From: an uncultured Atopobium sp.
Lineage (GTDB): Bacteria; Actinomycetota; Coriobacteriia; Coriobacteriales; Atopobiaceae
Assembly (NCBI GenBank): GCA_938041635.1
Contig: CALIAD010000167.1
Location: 1 to 29,280 of the forward strand
Length of the DNA: 29,280 nucleotides
Direction of reading: 5' to 3'
The translations under genes and the position numbers were made by a program. A model generated the notes under the pieces. It was given only the letters and a program-made list of their open reading frames with translations. It ran no database searches and was not told where the DNA came from. How positions within the stretch are numbered: the stretch's first letter is position 1; every line of letters starts with the position of its first letter. Positions 1-6,553 of the stretch are shown here, piece after piece.

Positions 1-191
1 ACGGCGCAATAGAAAAGTATCTCGCTCCAAGTTGTTCCTGAAATAAAAAGATTAATTACAAATCCAACAAGAAGTGGTTGGATCACCATAAGCGCTGTGA
101 CAAAGAATGACAGAAAGAGAAAAATCGCAAGACTGCCTTTATCCAGAATGGTAGATATACAGTAGCGGATAATGTTAAAAAACTTACTCAT
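1..191 (-). CDS. ABC exporter, N-terminal fragment (truncated by window edge)
   Basis: The complement read from 191 downwards begins MSKFFNIIRYCI and stays open for 63 codons to the edge. It holds a hydrophobic membrane segment followed by a 'PLLVGFVINLFISG' stretch, which resembles the first transmembrane helix of type IV ABC exporters, where a Pro-Leu helix leads into an I/V-N/D-L loop. A ribosome site (AGAAGGTG on the complement, about 6 bases before the ATG) supports this start. The catalytic ATPase part would lie outside the window, so the substrate cannot be told. The gene is divergent from cysS and clearly more A+T-rich than the translation genes. Another polytopic membrane protein is possible. 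Confidence 0.6.
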   Translation of the reverse strand, partial: MSKFFNIIRYCISTILDKGSLAIFLFLSFFVTALMVIQPLLVGFVINLFISGTTWSEILFYCA

Positions 192-259
192 TCGAATCAC
201 CTTCTGAAGTTGTTAAGAGTAAGATTTCTTGTCTTCTAGTTCTTCGCAGTTTTGATTCA

Positions 260-290
260 AATATAAATTTCTTAAATTTTTGTTCATCAA
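260..290 (-). promoter_or_regulatory. Candidate promoter of the divergent ABC exporter gene
   Basis: On the complement, TTGATG (285-290) and TATATT (260-265) are separated by 19 bases, in an A+T-rich stretch about 70 bases before the start codon. The spacing is longer than ideal, so this is tentative. Confidence 0.3.
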
Positions 291-319
291 GTTTAATAAA
301 ACAAAAAAACAAATCCAGC

Positions 320-359
320 ACTAATCCGTGAACGGTAACAAAATTGAATCTTGATTAGT
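320..359. other. Inverted repeat in the divergent intergenic region
   Basis: ACTAATC (320-326) and GATTAGT (353-359) form a 7-base inverted repeat with a 26-base spacer. A small CCGT-GA-ACGG hairpin (326-335) lies inside. It sits between the exporter and cysS and could be an operator or leader fold. No T-box signature (AGGGTGGNACCGCG) was found before cysS. A -10-like TATACT occurs at 395-400, without a good -35. Confidence 0.3.
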
Positions 360-433
360 ACGGTATGGAACTCAAAGGTTTTCCACAAACCGTTTATACT
401 TACACCAATACACAATGGTTGCGAGGAGTATGC

Positions 434-1915
434 ATGCTTGTCTATAACACTCAGACGCATAAAAAAGAAGAGTTCAAGCCAATCGACGAGGGCAAAATCC
501 GCATGTACGTGTGCGGTCCTACGGTTTACGATCAGATTCACATCGGAAACGCCCGTACCTTCCTCTCGTTTGACGTTATTCGCCGTTATCTGATGCACAA
601 GGGTTACGAGGTCACCTTCGCTCAGAACCTGACTGACGTTGATGACAAGATTATTCAGCGCGCCATTGAGCAGGGAAGGACTGCTCAAGAGGTTTCTGAA
701 GAGTTTTCTCAGGCGTTTATCGAGCAGATGCATCGTTTCAATATACTGGACCCAGATATTCGTCCTCGTGCAACGCATGAGATTGAAGCCATGCTTCAGA
801 TGATTCAATCTTTGATTGAGCAGGGTCACGCTTACGCGGTGCCTTCGGGTGACGTGTACTTCTCGGTCCGTTCTGACCACGGCTATGGCGTGCTTTCTGG
901 CCGCGATCTTAATCAGCTTCGCGCGGGTGAGCGCGTTGAGGTTAATGACGAGAAACGCGATCCATTTGACTTTGCACTCTGGAAGGCTGCAAAGCCTGGT
1001 GAGCCTAGCTGGCCAAGCCCTTGGGGAGAAGGTCGTCCAGGTTGGCACAGTGAGTGCTGCGCCATGATTCATCGCTACCTGGGCACTCCAATTGACATTC
1101 ACGGTGGTGGTTCTGACCTGGTATTCCCTCACCATGAGAATGAGACTGCGCAGGCATCTTGCGCTTGGCACGCTCCTCTCGCCAATTATTGGATGCACAC
1201 CGGAATGCTTCGCGTTGATGGCGAGAAGATGTCCAAGTCTTTGGGCAACTTCTACACACTCAAGGAAGTTTTGGATAAGTATCCTGCAGATGCAGTAAGA
1301 CTTTTGATGCTTCAGACGCACTATCGTGCACCACTTGATTTCTCGTTTGAGCGCCTTGAGGGCACCGTTGGTACGCTTGAGCGCATGAAGACCTGCGTTG
1401 CAAATCTCCGCTGGGCTTTCAAGCAGTCTTCTGCTCAGCACGAACTTTCCGACGCTGATAGTACGCTTGCTGAGGCAATCAATACAGCTCAGAGCGAGTT
1501 TGACGCTCAGATGGATGATGATTTCAATACCGCAGGAGCACTCGCTGCTATCTTTGCGCTGGTAACTGCTGCAAATACATATCTTGCGGAGGTTGGTCAG
1601 AACGTTGGCGCAAGTCCTGTTCTCCGTGCAGCAGATATGTTGTGCGAGCTCACGGGAGCTTTGGGAATTGATTTGACTCAGGCGGCGTCTACCTCTGATT
1701 TACCAGAAGAGCTTGTGGCGCTTGCCGCCCAGGTGGCAGCCTATGAGGGCGCGTCAGCTGACGAGGCTGCAGAGGCTTTGCTTGCTGCTCGTCAGGAGGC
1801 TCGTTCCCAGAAGAACTGGGCAGTTGCTGATCAAATTAGAGACGGCATTGTCGAGCTTGGACTTTTGATTGAAGATACCGCCGCTGGCGCTCGACTAAAG
1901 CGTAAGGCAGACTAA
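434..1915 (+). CDS. cysS: Cysteinyl-tRNA synthetase
   Basis: Class I synthetase that charges tRNA-Cys with cysteine using ATP in the cytoplasm. The protein (493 aa) shows the CysRS opening 'YVCGPTVYDQIHIGNA' with the zinc-ligand Cys and the HIGH-type motif HIGN, a WHSECC segment, HHENE, and the KMSKS loop as EKMSKSLGNF. These are the standard class I ATP-binding signatures of this family, and the length is typical. The reading frame is open further upstream to 365, but the ATG at 434 is preferred: GAGGAG (423-428) stands five bases before it, and CysRS proteins normally begin shortly before such a 'YNTQT..KEEF' segment. rlmB follows after two bases and the NYN RNase gene comes next, so the three probably form one transcript. 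In Bacillus the same order also contains mrnC; it is absent here. Confidence 0.97.
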   Translation: MLVYNTQTHKKEEFKPIDEGKIRMYVCGPTVYDQIHIGNARTFLSFDVIRRYLMHKGYEVTFAQNLTDVDDKIIQRAIEQGRTAQEVSEEFSQAFIEQMHRFNILDPDIRPRATHEIEAMLQMIQSLIEQGHAYAVPSGDVYFSVRSDHGYGVLSGRDLNQLRAGERVEVNDEKRDPFDFALWKAAKPGEPSWPSPWGEGRPGWHSECCAMIHRYLGTPIDIHGGGSDLVFPHHENETAQASCAWHAPLANYWMHTGMLRVDGEKMSKSLGNFYTLKEVLDKYPADAVRLLMLQTHYRAPLDFSFERLEGTVGTLERMKTCVANLRWAFKQSSAQHELSDADSTLAEAINTAQSEFDAQMDDDFNTAGALAAIFALVTAANTYLAEVGQNVGASPVLRAADMLCELTGALGIDLTQAASTSDLPEELVALAAQVAAYEGASADEAAEALLAARQEARSQKNWAVADQIRDGIVELGLLIEDTAAGARLKRKAD

Positions 1916-1917
1916 CT

Positions 1918-2973
1918 ATGGCAAGAAATCAGCGTTCTACCTCTAGAAACACTCGTTCCGAGGGCGCTGCCGGACGTGGCGGAGCTGCGGGTCGCGGCGG
2001 CTCCACTGGTCGCAGTGGCGCTGCAGGTCGCAGCGGGGCTGCAGGTCGCGGCGGCGCAGGTCGCGGCTCTAAGAAGGCTGCCGACTGGGGCGGTTATTTC
2101 GGCGCCAAGAATGGCCAGGGCTCAAAGGGCAGTCGCTCCGCACAAGGCACACGTGCAGCTCAGGGCACTCGCGGACAGAAAGGTGCTGGTGGACAGCGAG
2201 GTGCCGGCGCTGGACGTCCCGGTAACAAGAAGCCTGCAACCGATCTTATCGAGGGTCGTCGCGCAGTAGCAGAGGCGCTGACCGTTGGTATTCCTTTGAA
2301 GAATGCTCTGGTACAAGCCGCAAGCGGTCAGAAGGACCAAGAGATTGAGGCGCTTGCACGTCAGCTTGAGCAGGAGGGTATTCCTGTCGAGCGTGTTGCA
2401 AAGCCTGTACTCGACTCGCTTTCAAGCCACGGCGCTCACCAGGGCGTTATTGTCCGTACGCAGCCTTTTGCTTACGCTGACCTCTCTGAAATCATCCAGC
2501 GCGCTGGATCAGAAAACGCTCTTGTTGTGGTCTTGGATCATGTCACTGATGAGGGAAACTTTGGTGCAATCGTAAGAAGTGCTGAGGTAGTTGGCGCAGC
2601 CGGCGTTGTTATTGCAAACGCTCGCGCCGCCCGAGTTGGCGTTGGAGCATATAAGACGTCCGCTGGAGCCGTGCTTCACCTGCCAATCGCTCAGGTTTCT
2701 AATCTGCCGCGCGCTCTTGAAGAGCTTAAAGCCGCAGGTTTTTGGACATGTGGCTCTACCGAGCACGCCACTCAGTCCGTGTGGGAGGCTCCTATGGGAG
2801 GTCGCCTTGCACTTGTTATGGGCTCTGAAGGTTCAGGAATTTCTCGCCTTATGCTTGAGAAGTGCGATTTTACGTGCAAACTTCCTCAGTTTGGCCAGGT
2901 AGAGTCCCTGAACGTTGCTCAGGCAACAACGGTCATGTGCTACGAGTGGCTCCGCAGGACTCAGGAAGCATAA
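1918..2973 (+). CDS. rlmB: 23S rRNA 2'-O-ribose methyltransferase (SpoU/TrmH family) with long Gly/Arg-rich tail
   Basis: Predicted to methylate the ribose of a 23S rRNA guanosine (G2251 in E. coli) using S-adenosylmethionine. From residue 109 the protein looks canonical: the 'DLIEGRRAVAEAL' substrate-binding start, then SPOUT motif 1 (NFGAIVRSAEVVGAAGVV), motif 2 (LVMGSEGSGIS) and motif 3 (ESLNVAQATTVMCYEW), which build the trefoil knot. Residues 1-108 are unusual: a low-complexity basic tail with six consecutive Gly-Arg-[Gly/Ser]-Gly-type hexamers (about residues 19-50, encoded by an 18-base tandem repeat at about 1972-2073), then AQGTR repeats. Such tails suggest non-specific RNA binding; this is an inference. 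The gene starts two bases after cysS stops and ends in a duplicated C-terminal sequence described separately. TrmH-type tRNA methylase is a less likely alternative. Confidence 0.92.
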   Translation: MARNQRSTSRNTRSEGAAGRGGAAGRGGSTGRSGAAGRSGAAGRGGAGRGSKKAADWGGYFGAKNGQGSKGSRSAQGTRAAQGTRGQKGAGGQRGAGAGRPGNKKPATDLIEGRRAVAEALTVGIPLKNALVQAASGQKDQEIEALARQLEQEGIPVERVAKPVLDSLSSHGAHQGVIVRTQPFAYADLSEIIQRAGSENALVVVLDHVTDEGNFGAIVRSAEVVGAAGVVIANARAARVGVGAYKTSAGAVLHLPIAQVSNLPRALEELKAAGFWTCGSTEHATQSVWEAPMGGRLALVMGSEGSGISRLMLEKCDFTCKLPQFGQVESLNVAQATTVMCYEWLRRTQEA

Positions 2974-3025
2974 GCCCAGGAAGCCCAGGAAGCGTAAGAA
3001 GCCCAGGAAGCCCAGGAAGCGTAAG
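2972..3025 (+). repeat. Two tandem 27-bp repeats copying the 3' end of rlmB, with stop codons
   Basis: Two perfect 27-base copies (2972-2998 and 2999-3025) follow the rlmB stop. Each is made of AAGCCCAGG, AAGCCCAGG and AAGCGTAAG. Read in the rlmB frame, they encode (A/E)QEAQEA plus a stop, so the rlmB C-terminus (TQEA-stop) is followed by two more in-frame stop copies. The last copy also supplies the AGGAAG (3014-3019) that acts as ribosome site for the next gene. Confidence 0.9.
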
Positions 3026-3027
3026 GT

Positions 3028-3606
3028 ATGGCTCAGAAAAAATCGCTGCTTGTAGTCGATGGCTATAACGTCATGTTGGCAACTCCTCGCTATGAGGCGT
3101 TGCTGGATGAGCGTGGCTCTTCTGCACAAGAAACCGCTGCTGAGAGAGCCTATCACCTCAACACCGATCCGTTTTATCGCGCCCGTTTGGCGCTCATTTC
3201 TGACGTTGCCACGTTTGCGCAGGGTACCTACGAGGCCGTTATTGTGTTTGACGGCAAGGGAAACGTAAACGACGAGCGTCCGGAGCGCACCCACGCTGGC
3301 GTGCAACTGGTCTTCTCCGAGACGGGGGAGTCCGCTGATAGCGTCATCGAGCGCCTGGTCACGGATGCGCGAGAGGCTGGTCGCAAGGTATTTTTGGTCA
3401 CGTCGGACAGGGACATCCGCGCCACGGCCGGCTTTGGCCCCGGCGAGGTCACGCGCATTGCAAGCGCATCGCTGGTTCACGAGATTTCCCAGGCAGATAA
3501 CGTTGTTGAAGAGATGCGTCGCGATCAGGTCAGTACGCGCATGACGCTTGAAGACCGCATTTCTCCAGATCAGCGCGAGAAACTCTGGAAGCTTCTGGGC
3601 AAATAG
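3028..3606 (+). CDS. rae1: NYN-domain endoribonuclease, YacP/Rae1-like
   Basis: The 192-aa protein begins KKSLLVVDGYNVM, the beta-strand plus Asp-Gly-Tyr-Asn active-site motif of YacP-type NYN (PIN-like) nucleases. Two further acidic motifs are visible: VIVFDGKG, and 'FLVTSDRDIRATAG', where the S/T-D-x-D residues would complete the metal site. In Bacillus subtilis the homologue Rae1 enters the ribosomal A site and cuts mRNA, and its gene also follows rlmB in the cysS operon, so context and sequence agree. The ATG at 3028 has AGGAAG eight bases upstream, provided by the tandem repeat. No convincing terminator follows; the downstream DNA turns directly into repeat cluster 1. The precise target here is unknown. 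Confidence 0.85.
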   Translation: MAQKKSLLVVDGYNVMLATPRYEALLDERGSSAQETAAERAYHLNTDPFYRARLALISDVATFAQGTYEAVIVFDGKGNVNDERPERTHAGVQLVFSETGESADSVIERLVTDAREAGRKVFLVTSDRDIRATAGFGPGEVTRIASASLVHEISQADNVVEEMRRDQVSTRMTLEDRISPDQREKLWKLLGK

Positions 3607-3649
3607 GCAGCCAGGTCAGCGTCGCAAGCGCCCACGCGCTAATACGCCC

Positions 3650-3683
3650 GACGCGCCAATTTGACTGACGCGCCAATGCACTC
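3650..3683. repeat. Short degenerate tandem repeat (17-bp period)
   Basis: GACGCGCCAAT begins at 3650 and again at 3667, giving a 17-base period, with a decayed third start (GACGTGCC) at 3684. It lies between the RNase gene and the first 118-bp element. No function can be assigned. Confidence 0.6.
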
Positions 3684-3707
3684 GACGTGCCTGGGCGCAA
3701 TCAGCGC

Positions 3708-3825
3708 GCCTGATTTCTGCAAAGAATCTGTAAATTCTGCCTGATAACAGCAAAGAATCTGTGGATTTGCCTGATTTTGTTAAAGAATCGGTGGCTTAAA
3801 TACAGAATCTTTGCACTTTTCAGGC
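3708..3825 (+). repeat. Intergenic element type A, copy 1 (118 bp)
   Basis: Three direct units start with GCCTGA at 3708, 3739 and 3769 (pitch 31 and 30). Units 1 and 2 carry CAAAGAATCTGT and unit 3 TAAAGAATCGGT. After a short loop the reverse complement follows (ACAGAATCTTTG, then CACTTTTCAGGC), so the last arm can pair with any of the three. The same 118-bp layout recurs at 10782-10899 and 27675-27792. The hairpin is not followed by a T-run, so it is not a standard terminator. Confidence 0.9.
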
Positions 3826-3881
3826 GGGCATTTCGTGACGTGACTTTTGAATCTGGTGTGGTTCATGGGCGCTTTCATCGA

Positions 3882-4001
3882 GCCTGATTTTCTCGCCAAG
3901 TCTGAACGATTTGCCGGAAAAGTGCGCCAAGTCTGAGTGTTTTGCCGGTTTTTCTCGTCATGTCTGAGCTGTTTTACTCAGACATGATGTACTTTTCAGG
4001 C
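3882..4001 (+). repeat. Intergenic element type B, copy 1 (120 bp)
   Basis: It has the same design as the type A element, but the core is CAAGTCTGA instead of CAAAGAATCTGT. Units start at 3882, 3913 and 3944 (pitch 31). The third folds back: CATGTCTGAG, loop, CTCAGACATGA, then GTACTTTTCAGGC. The ends (GCCTG, and ACTTTTCAGGC) are shared with type A. A second copy lies at 10604-10723. Confidence 0.88.
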
Positions 4002-4115
4002 TGACTAAACTTAACCAGACAGCGCATTTGTACCAAGTTCACCCCCACAGAAGGGCAGCGCTCCTACGAGCCACATTGACCAGTTTGTGGAGAAAAATTT
4101 CTCGAAAATTGAGAC

Positions 4116-4144
4116 TAGACCAAAGCCAGAAAAGTCTATAGAAT
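4116..4144 (+). promoter_or_regulatory. Candidate promoter of tRNA-Thr(TGT)
   Basis: TAGACC (4116-4121) and TAGAAT (4139-4144) are separated by 17 bases and end 16 bases before the tRNA. A GAGAAA-AA-TTTCTC palindrome (4090-4103) lies just upstream. Confidence 0.5.
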
Positions 4145-4160
4145 ATCCTCTGCACTTGAT

Positions 4161-4236
<76 letters not shown>

Positions 4237-4248
4237 CTTGAATTTTCA

Positions 4249-4271
4249 GCCAGGCATTGCCTGGCTTTTTT
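4249..4271 (+). terminator. Rho-independent terminator after tRNA-Thr(TGT)
   Basis: GCCAGGC, a three-base ATT loop and GCCTGGC form a perfect 7-bp stem, followed directly by six T residues. Confidence 0.93.
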
Positions 4272-4359
4272 CGTGCAAATTTTGGGGCATTCGCGACGTA
4301 TCGCGTATGGCTCCTATAGACAACCGCTAAAGCCCGTGTCCGTTTGTCGAGAAAACCGC

Positions 4360-4388
4360 TTGTAATTGTGGAAAAAATTTGATAAGAT
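4360..4388 (+). promoter_or_regulatory. Upstream promoter of the tRNA-tuf operon
   Basis: TTGTAA (4360-4365) and TAAGAT (4383-4388) are 17 bases apart. The -10 box runs into ACGCCCGG, a G+C-rich stretch that would be the discriminator if this promoter is used. It overlaps the 11-mer GATACGCCCGG (4386-4396), which is shared with two other translation operons. Confidence 0.5.
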
Positions 4389-4410
4389 ACGCCCGGTTGG
4401 GTGGATTACG

Positions 4411-4439
4411 TTGACAAGATTTTTATTCAATCGTAATAT
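4411..4439 (+). promoter_or_regulatory. Main promoter of the tRNA-Tyr/Thr/Met-tuf operon
   Basis: A perfect TTGACA (4411-4416) and TAATAT (4434-4439) are spaced by 17 bases. About 100 bases of leader follow before the first tRNA, to be removed by tRNA 5' processing. The 4272-4547 gap holds nothing else that I recognise. Confidence 0.85.
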
Positions 4440-4547
4440 TTTCCCGCTTGAGAGGTAATTGGAAGATCAACTAGACTTCCTGCGTACGTTAAACTGCAAG
4501 GTAAACAGCGTACACAATTGCTTCTAGAGTGCTTGAAAACGGCATTC

Positions 4548-4631
4548 GGGGATATGGCACAGCGGCAACTGCGGCGGACTGTAAATCCGCTCCCTCTGGG
4601 TTCCTTGGTTCGAGTCCAAGTATCCCCACCA
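4548..4631 (+). tRNA. tRNA-Tyr (anticodon GTA)
   Basis: Acceptor GGGGATA pairs with TATCCCC, and CCA is encoded. The anticodon stem GCGGA/TCCGC encloses CTGTAAA. A long variable arm (CCCTCTGGG region) fits the class II layout expected for bacterial tRNA-Tyr. It is first in the operon. Confidence 0.96.
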
Positions 4632-4632
4632 C

Positions 4633-4708
4633 GCCCGTGTAGCTCAGTAGGTAGAGCACTTCGTTGGTAACGAAGAGGTCACCGGTTCAAATCCGGTCGC
4701 GGGCTCCA
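4633..4708 (+). tRNA. tRNA-Thr (anticodon GGT)
   Basis: Acceptor GCCCGTG pairs with CGCGGGC (one G-T pair). Anticodon stem CTTCG/CGAAG encloses TTGGTAA, T-loop GGTTCAAATCC, with encoded CCA. It begins one base after tRNA-Tyr, so the two must be processed from one precursor. It complements the TGT isoacceptor upstream. Confidence 0.96.
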
Positions 4709-4727
4709 TTTTTCAAGCGGCATTTAT

Positions 4728-4804
4728 GCCGGCGTAGCTCAGCTGGTTAGAGCACACGGCTCATACCCGTGACGTCACTGGTTCGAATCCAGTCGCCGGT
4801 ACCA
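4728..4804 (+). tRNA. tRNA with CAT anticodon, probably elongator tRNA-Met
   Basis: Anticodon stem CACGG/CCGTG encloses CTCATAC, so the anticodon is CAT. It lacks the GGG/CCC anticodon-stem pairs of initiators. The acceptor GCCGGCG pairs with CGCCGGT, making position 1-72 a G-T wobble. CCA is encoded. A lysidine-modified tRNA-Ile2 also reads as CAT and cannot be fully excluded by eye. Confidence 0.9.
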
Positions 4805-4812
4805 GACTCTTT

Positions 4813-4843
4813 ACGGCGTACATGTCCTAGACATTTGCGCCGT
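4813..4843 (+). other. Stem-loop between tRNA-Met and tuf
   Basis: ACGGCG (4813-4818) pairs with CGCCGT (4838-4843), and ATGTC (4822-4826) with GACAT (4830-4834), across a 3x3 internal loop. No T-run follows, so it looks like a processing or stability element at the junction of tRNA precursor and tuf mRNA rather than a terminator. Confidence 0.5.
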
Positions 4844-4910
4844 TGAGTATAAACAGACGTTTTTTCACCACGGTCTAGCCCGAGGGTTAGTTCCAGAAGG
4901 AGGATTGGCA

Positions 4911-6116
4911 ATGGCCAAGGAAAAGTTTGACCGCACAAAGCCACACGTAAACATCGGTACCATTGGTCACGTCGACCACGGTAAGACTACCCTTACCGCA
5001 GCAATCACCAAGGTTCTCTCTGAGACCGAGGGCTGCAAGGCAGACTATACCGCCTTCGAGAACATCGATAAGGCTCCAGAGGAGCGTCAGCGTGGTATTA
5101 CCATTTCCGTTGCTCACGTTGAGTACGAGACTTGGGAGCGCCATTACGCTCACGTCGACTGCCCTGGCCACGCAGACTACATCAAGAACATGATTTCTGG
5201 TGCAGCTCAGATGGACGGCGCAATCCTCGTTATTGCTGCAACCGATGGTCCTATGGCTCAGACTCGTGAGCACATCCTTCTCGCACGTCAGGTCGGCGTT
5301 CCTTACATCGTCGTCTTCCTGAACAAGTGCGACATGGTCGACGATGACGAGCTCATCGACCTCGTCGAGATGGAGACCCGTGACCTTCTCTCCGAGTACG
5401 ACTTCCCAGGCGATGACCTTCCAATCATCCGTGGTTCCGCTCTCGGCGCTCTTAACGGCGAGGAGAAGTGGGTTGAGTCCATCCGTGAGCTCATGCACAC
5501 TGTTGACTCCTACATCCCAACACCAGCTCGTGACAACGAGAAGCCATTCCTGATGGCAATCGAGGACGTCATGACTATTTCTGGTCGTGGTACCGTTGCT
5601 ACCGGCCGTGTTGAGCGTGGTGAGCTCAAGCTCAACGATCCAGTCGAGATCGTTGGTATTAAGCCAACTCAGAACTCTGTTGCTACCGGCATTGAGATGT
5701 TCCGTAAGACCATGGACTTCTGCGAGGCTGGCGACAACGTTGGTATTCTTCTTCGTGGTGTTAAGCGCGAGGACATCGAGCGCGGTCAGGTTCTCTGCAA
5801 GCCTGGTACCGTTACTCCACACAAGAAGTTCACCGGTGAGGTTTACGTTCTTACTAAGGAAGAGGGCGGCCGTCACACCCCATTCTTCTCTGGTTACCGT
5901 CCACAGTTCTACTTCCGTACAACTGACGTAACCGGCGACATCTACGAGCTCACCGATGCAAACGGTGGCAAGGTAGAGATGGCTATGCCTGGCGACCACA
6001 TCACCGTTGGCTGCGAGCTCATTCACCCAATTGCTCTTGAGCAGGGTCTGAAGTTCGCTATCCGCGAGGGTGGCCACACCGTCGGCGATGGCCGTGTTTC
6101 CACCGTCATCGAGTAA
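4911..6116 (+). CDS. tuf: Elongation factor Tu
   Basis: The GTPase that carries aminoacyl-tRNA to the ribosomal A site. At 401 aa it has typical length and every G motif: GHVDHGKT (residues 19-26), the RGITI switch-I segment, DCPGH and NKCD, followed by the two beta-barrel domains (GRGTVATGRVERG; the PGDHITVGCELI region near the C-terminus). The ATG at 4911 is chosen over an in-frame TTG six bases earlier because AAGGAGG (4897-4903) is seven bases before it. The gene is co-transcribed behind three tRNA genes and closed by its own terminator, so it is unlinked from fusA (about 19 kb downstream), unlike the classical str operon. Codon use is highly biased, as expected for one of the most abundant proteins. 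Confidence 0.99.
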   Translation: MAKEKFDRTKPHVNIGTIGHVDHGKTTLTAAITKVLSETEGCKADYTAFENIDKAPEERQRGITISVAHVEYETWERHYAHVDCPGHADYIKNMISGAAQMDGAILVIAATDGPMAQTREHILLARQVGVPYIVVFLNKCDMVDDDELIDLVEMETRDLLSEYDFPGDDLPIIRGSALGALNGEEKWVESIRELMHTVDSYIPTPARDNEKPFLMAIEDVMTISGRGTVATGRVERGELKLNDPVEIVGIKPTQNSVATGIEMFRKTMDFCEAGDNVGILLRGVKREDIERGQVLCKPGTVTPHKKFTGEVYVLTKEEGGRHTPFFSGYRPQFYFRTTDVTGDIYELTDANGGKVEMAMPGDHITVGCELIHPIALEQGLKFAIREGGHTVGDGRVSTVIE

Positions 6117-6139
6117 CTTCTTTTAAAGTTGCTAACTTG

Positions 6140-6170
6140 CCCGGCGTGCTTTTTGCGCGCCGGGTTTTTT
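6140..6170 (+). terminator. Rho-independent terminator of the tuf operon
   Basis: CCCGGCG (6140-6146) pairs with CGCCGGG (6158-6164), followed by six T residues. Confidence 0.93.
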
Positions 6171-6215
6171 GTCGAGAAAAAATATGTGAACGCCTAGAGT
6201 AATTAGAGAAAAGTA

Positions 6216-6245
6216 TTGACATCTCTGGGTAGTGGGTGCTAACCT
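6216..6245 (+). promoter_or_regulatory. Promoter of rpmG-tRNA-Trp-secE-nusG
   Basis: Perfect TTGACA (6216-6221), 18-base spacer, TAACCT (6240-6245), which fits the relaxed TAnnnT -10 boxes of actinomycetes. It lies between the tuf terminator and rpmG. Confidence 0.75.
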
Positions 6246-6300
6246 AAGCAACCGCGTCACATTTCGAGAATACATCTCGTGACCGTGTTCAGGAGGATCA

Positions 6301-6450
6301 ATGCGTACACTCGTTACTCTCGCCTGCACTGAGTGCAAGCGTCGTAATTACACTACGGACAAGAATAAGTCCAACAACCCAGATCGTATGGAGTTGAAGA
6401 AGTACTGCCCATGGTGCCACAAGCACACGGTACATCGCGAGACCCGCTAG
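6301..6450 (+). CDS. rpmG: 50S ribosomal protein L33, zinc-binding form
   Basis: A 49-aa basic protein of the large subunit. It has two CxxC pairs (ACTECKRRNY near the start and YCPWCHKH near the end), so this is the zinc-ribbon ('C+') form of L33, not the cysteine-free paralogue that some bacteria make under zinc shortage. AGGAGG stands just before the ATG. It leads an operon with tRNA-Trp, secE and nusG, a common bacterial arrangement. tRNA-Trp begins 18 bases after its stop. Confidence 0.97.
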   Translation: MRTLVTLACTECKRRNYTTDKNKSNNPDRMELKKYCPWCHKHTVHRETR

Positions 6451-6468
6451 GCTAGGTGGGTTCGTTCT

Positions 6469-6544
6469 AGGCCAGTAGCTCCAATGGTAGAGCGGCGGTC
6501 TCCAAAACCGTTTGTTGAGGGTTCGAGTCCTTCCTGGCCTGCCA
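6469..6544 (+). tRNA. tRNA-Trp (anticodon CCA)
   Basis: Acceptor AGGCCAG pairs with CTGGCCT, discriminator G, encoded CCA. Anticodon stem GCGGT/ACCGT encloses CTCCAAA. It is embedded between rpmG and secE in the same direction and presumably excised from that mRNA. Confidence 0.97.
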
Positions 6545-6553
6545 GATAACTTC

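Noticed and set aside
300..433. T-box riboswitch before cysS
   Set aside because: No AGGGTGGNACCGCG-type antiterminator sequence and no terminator hairpin; only a 7-base inverted repeat.
3769..3825. Element A hairpin as an ordinary Rho-independent terminator
   Set aside because: The stem ends in CACTTTTCAGGC, with T residues inside the arm and not after it. A Rho- or RNase-related role remains possible.
3708..4001. Regular 30-31 base repeats as a CRISPR array
   Set aside because: The units are contiguous with no unique spacers of constant length, the last unit is inverted, and the same sequences recur at three loci. No cas genes are present.
3650..4001. Target-site duplications flanking the 118/120-bp elements
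   Set aside because: The bases on either side of each copy were compared by eye and no consistent short direct repeat was found, so transposition cannot be claimed from this window.
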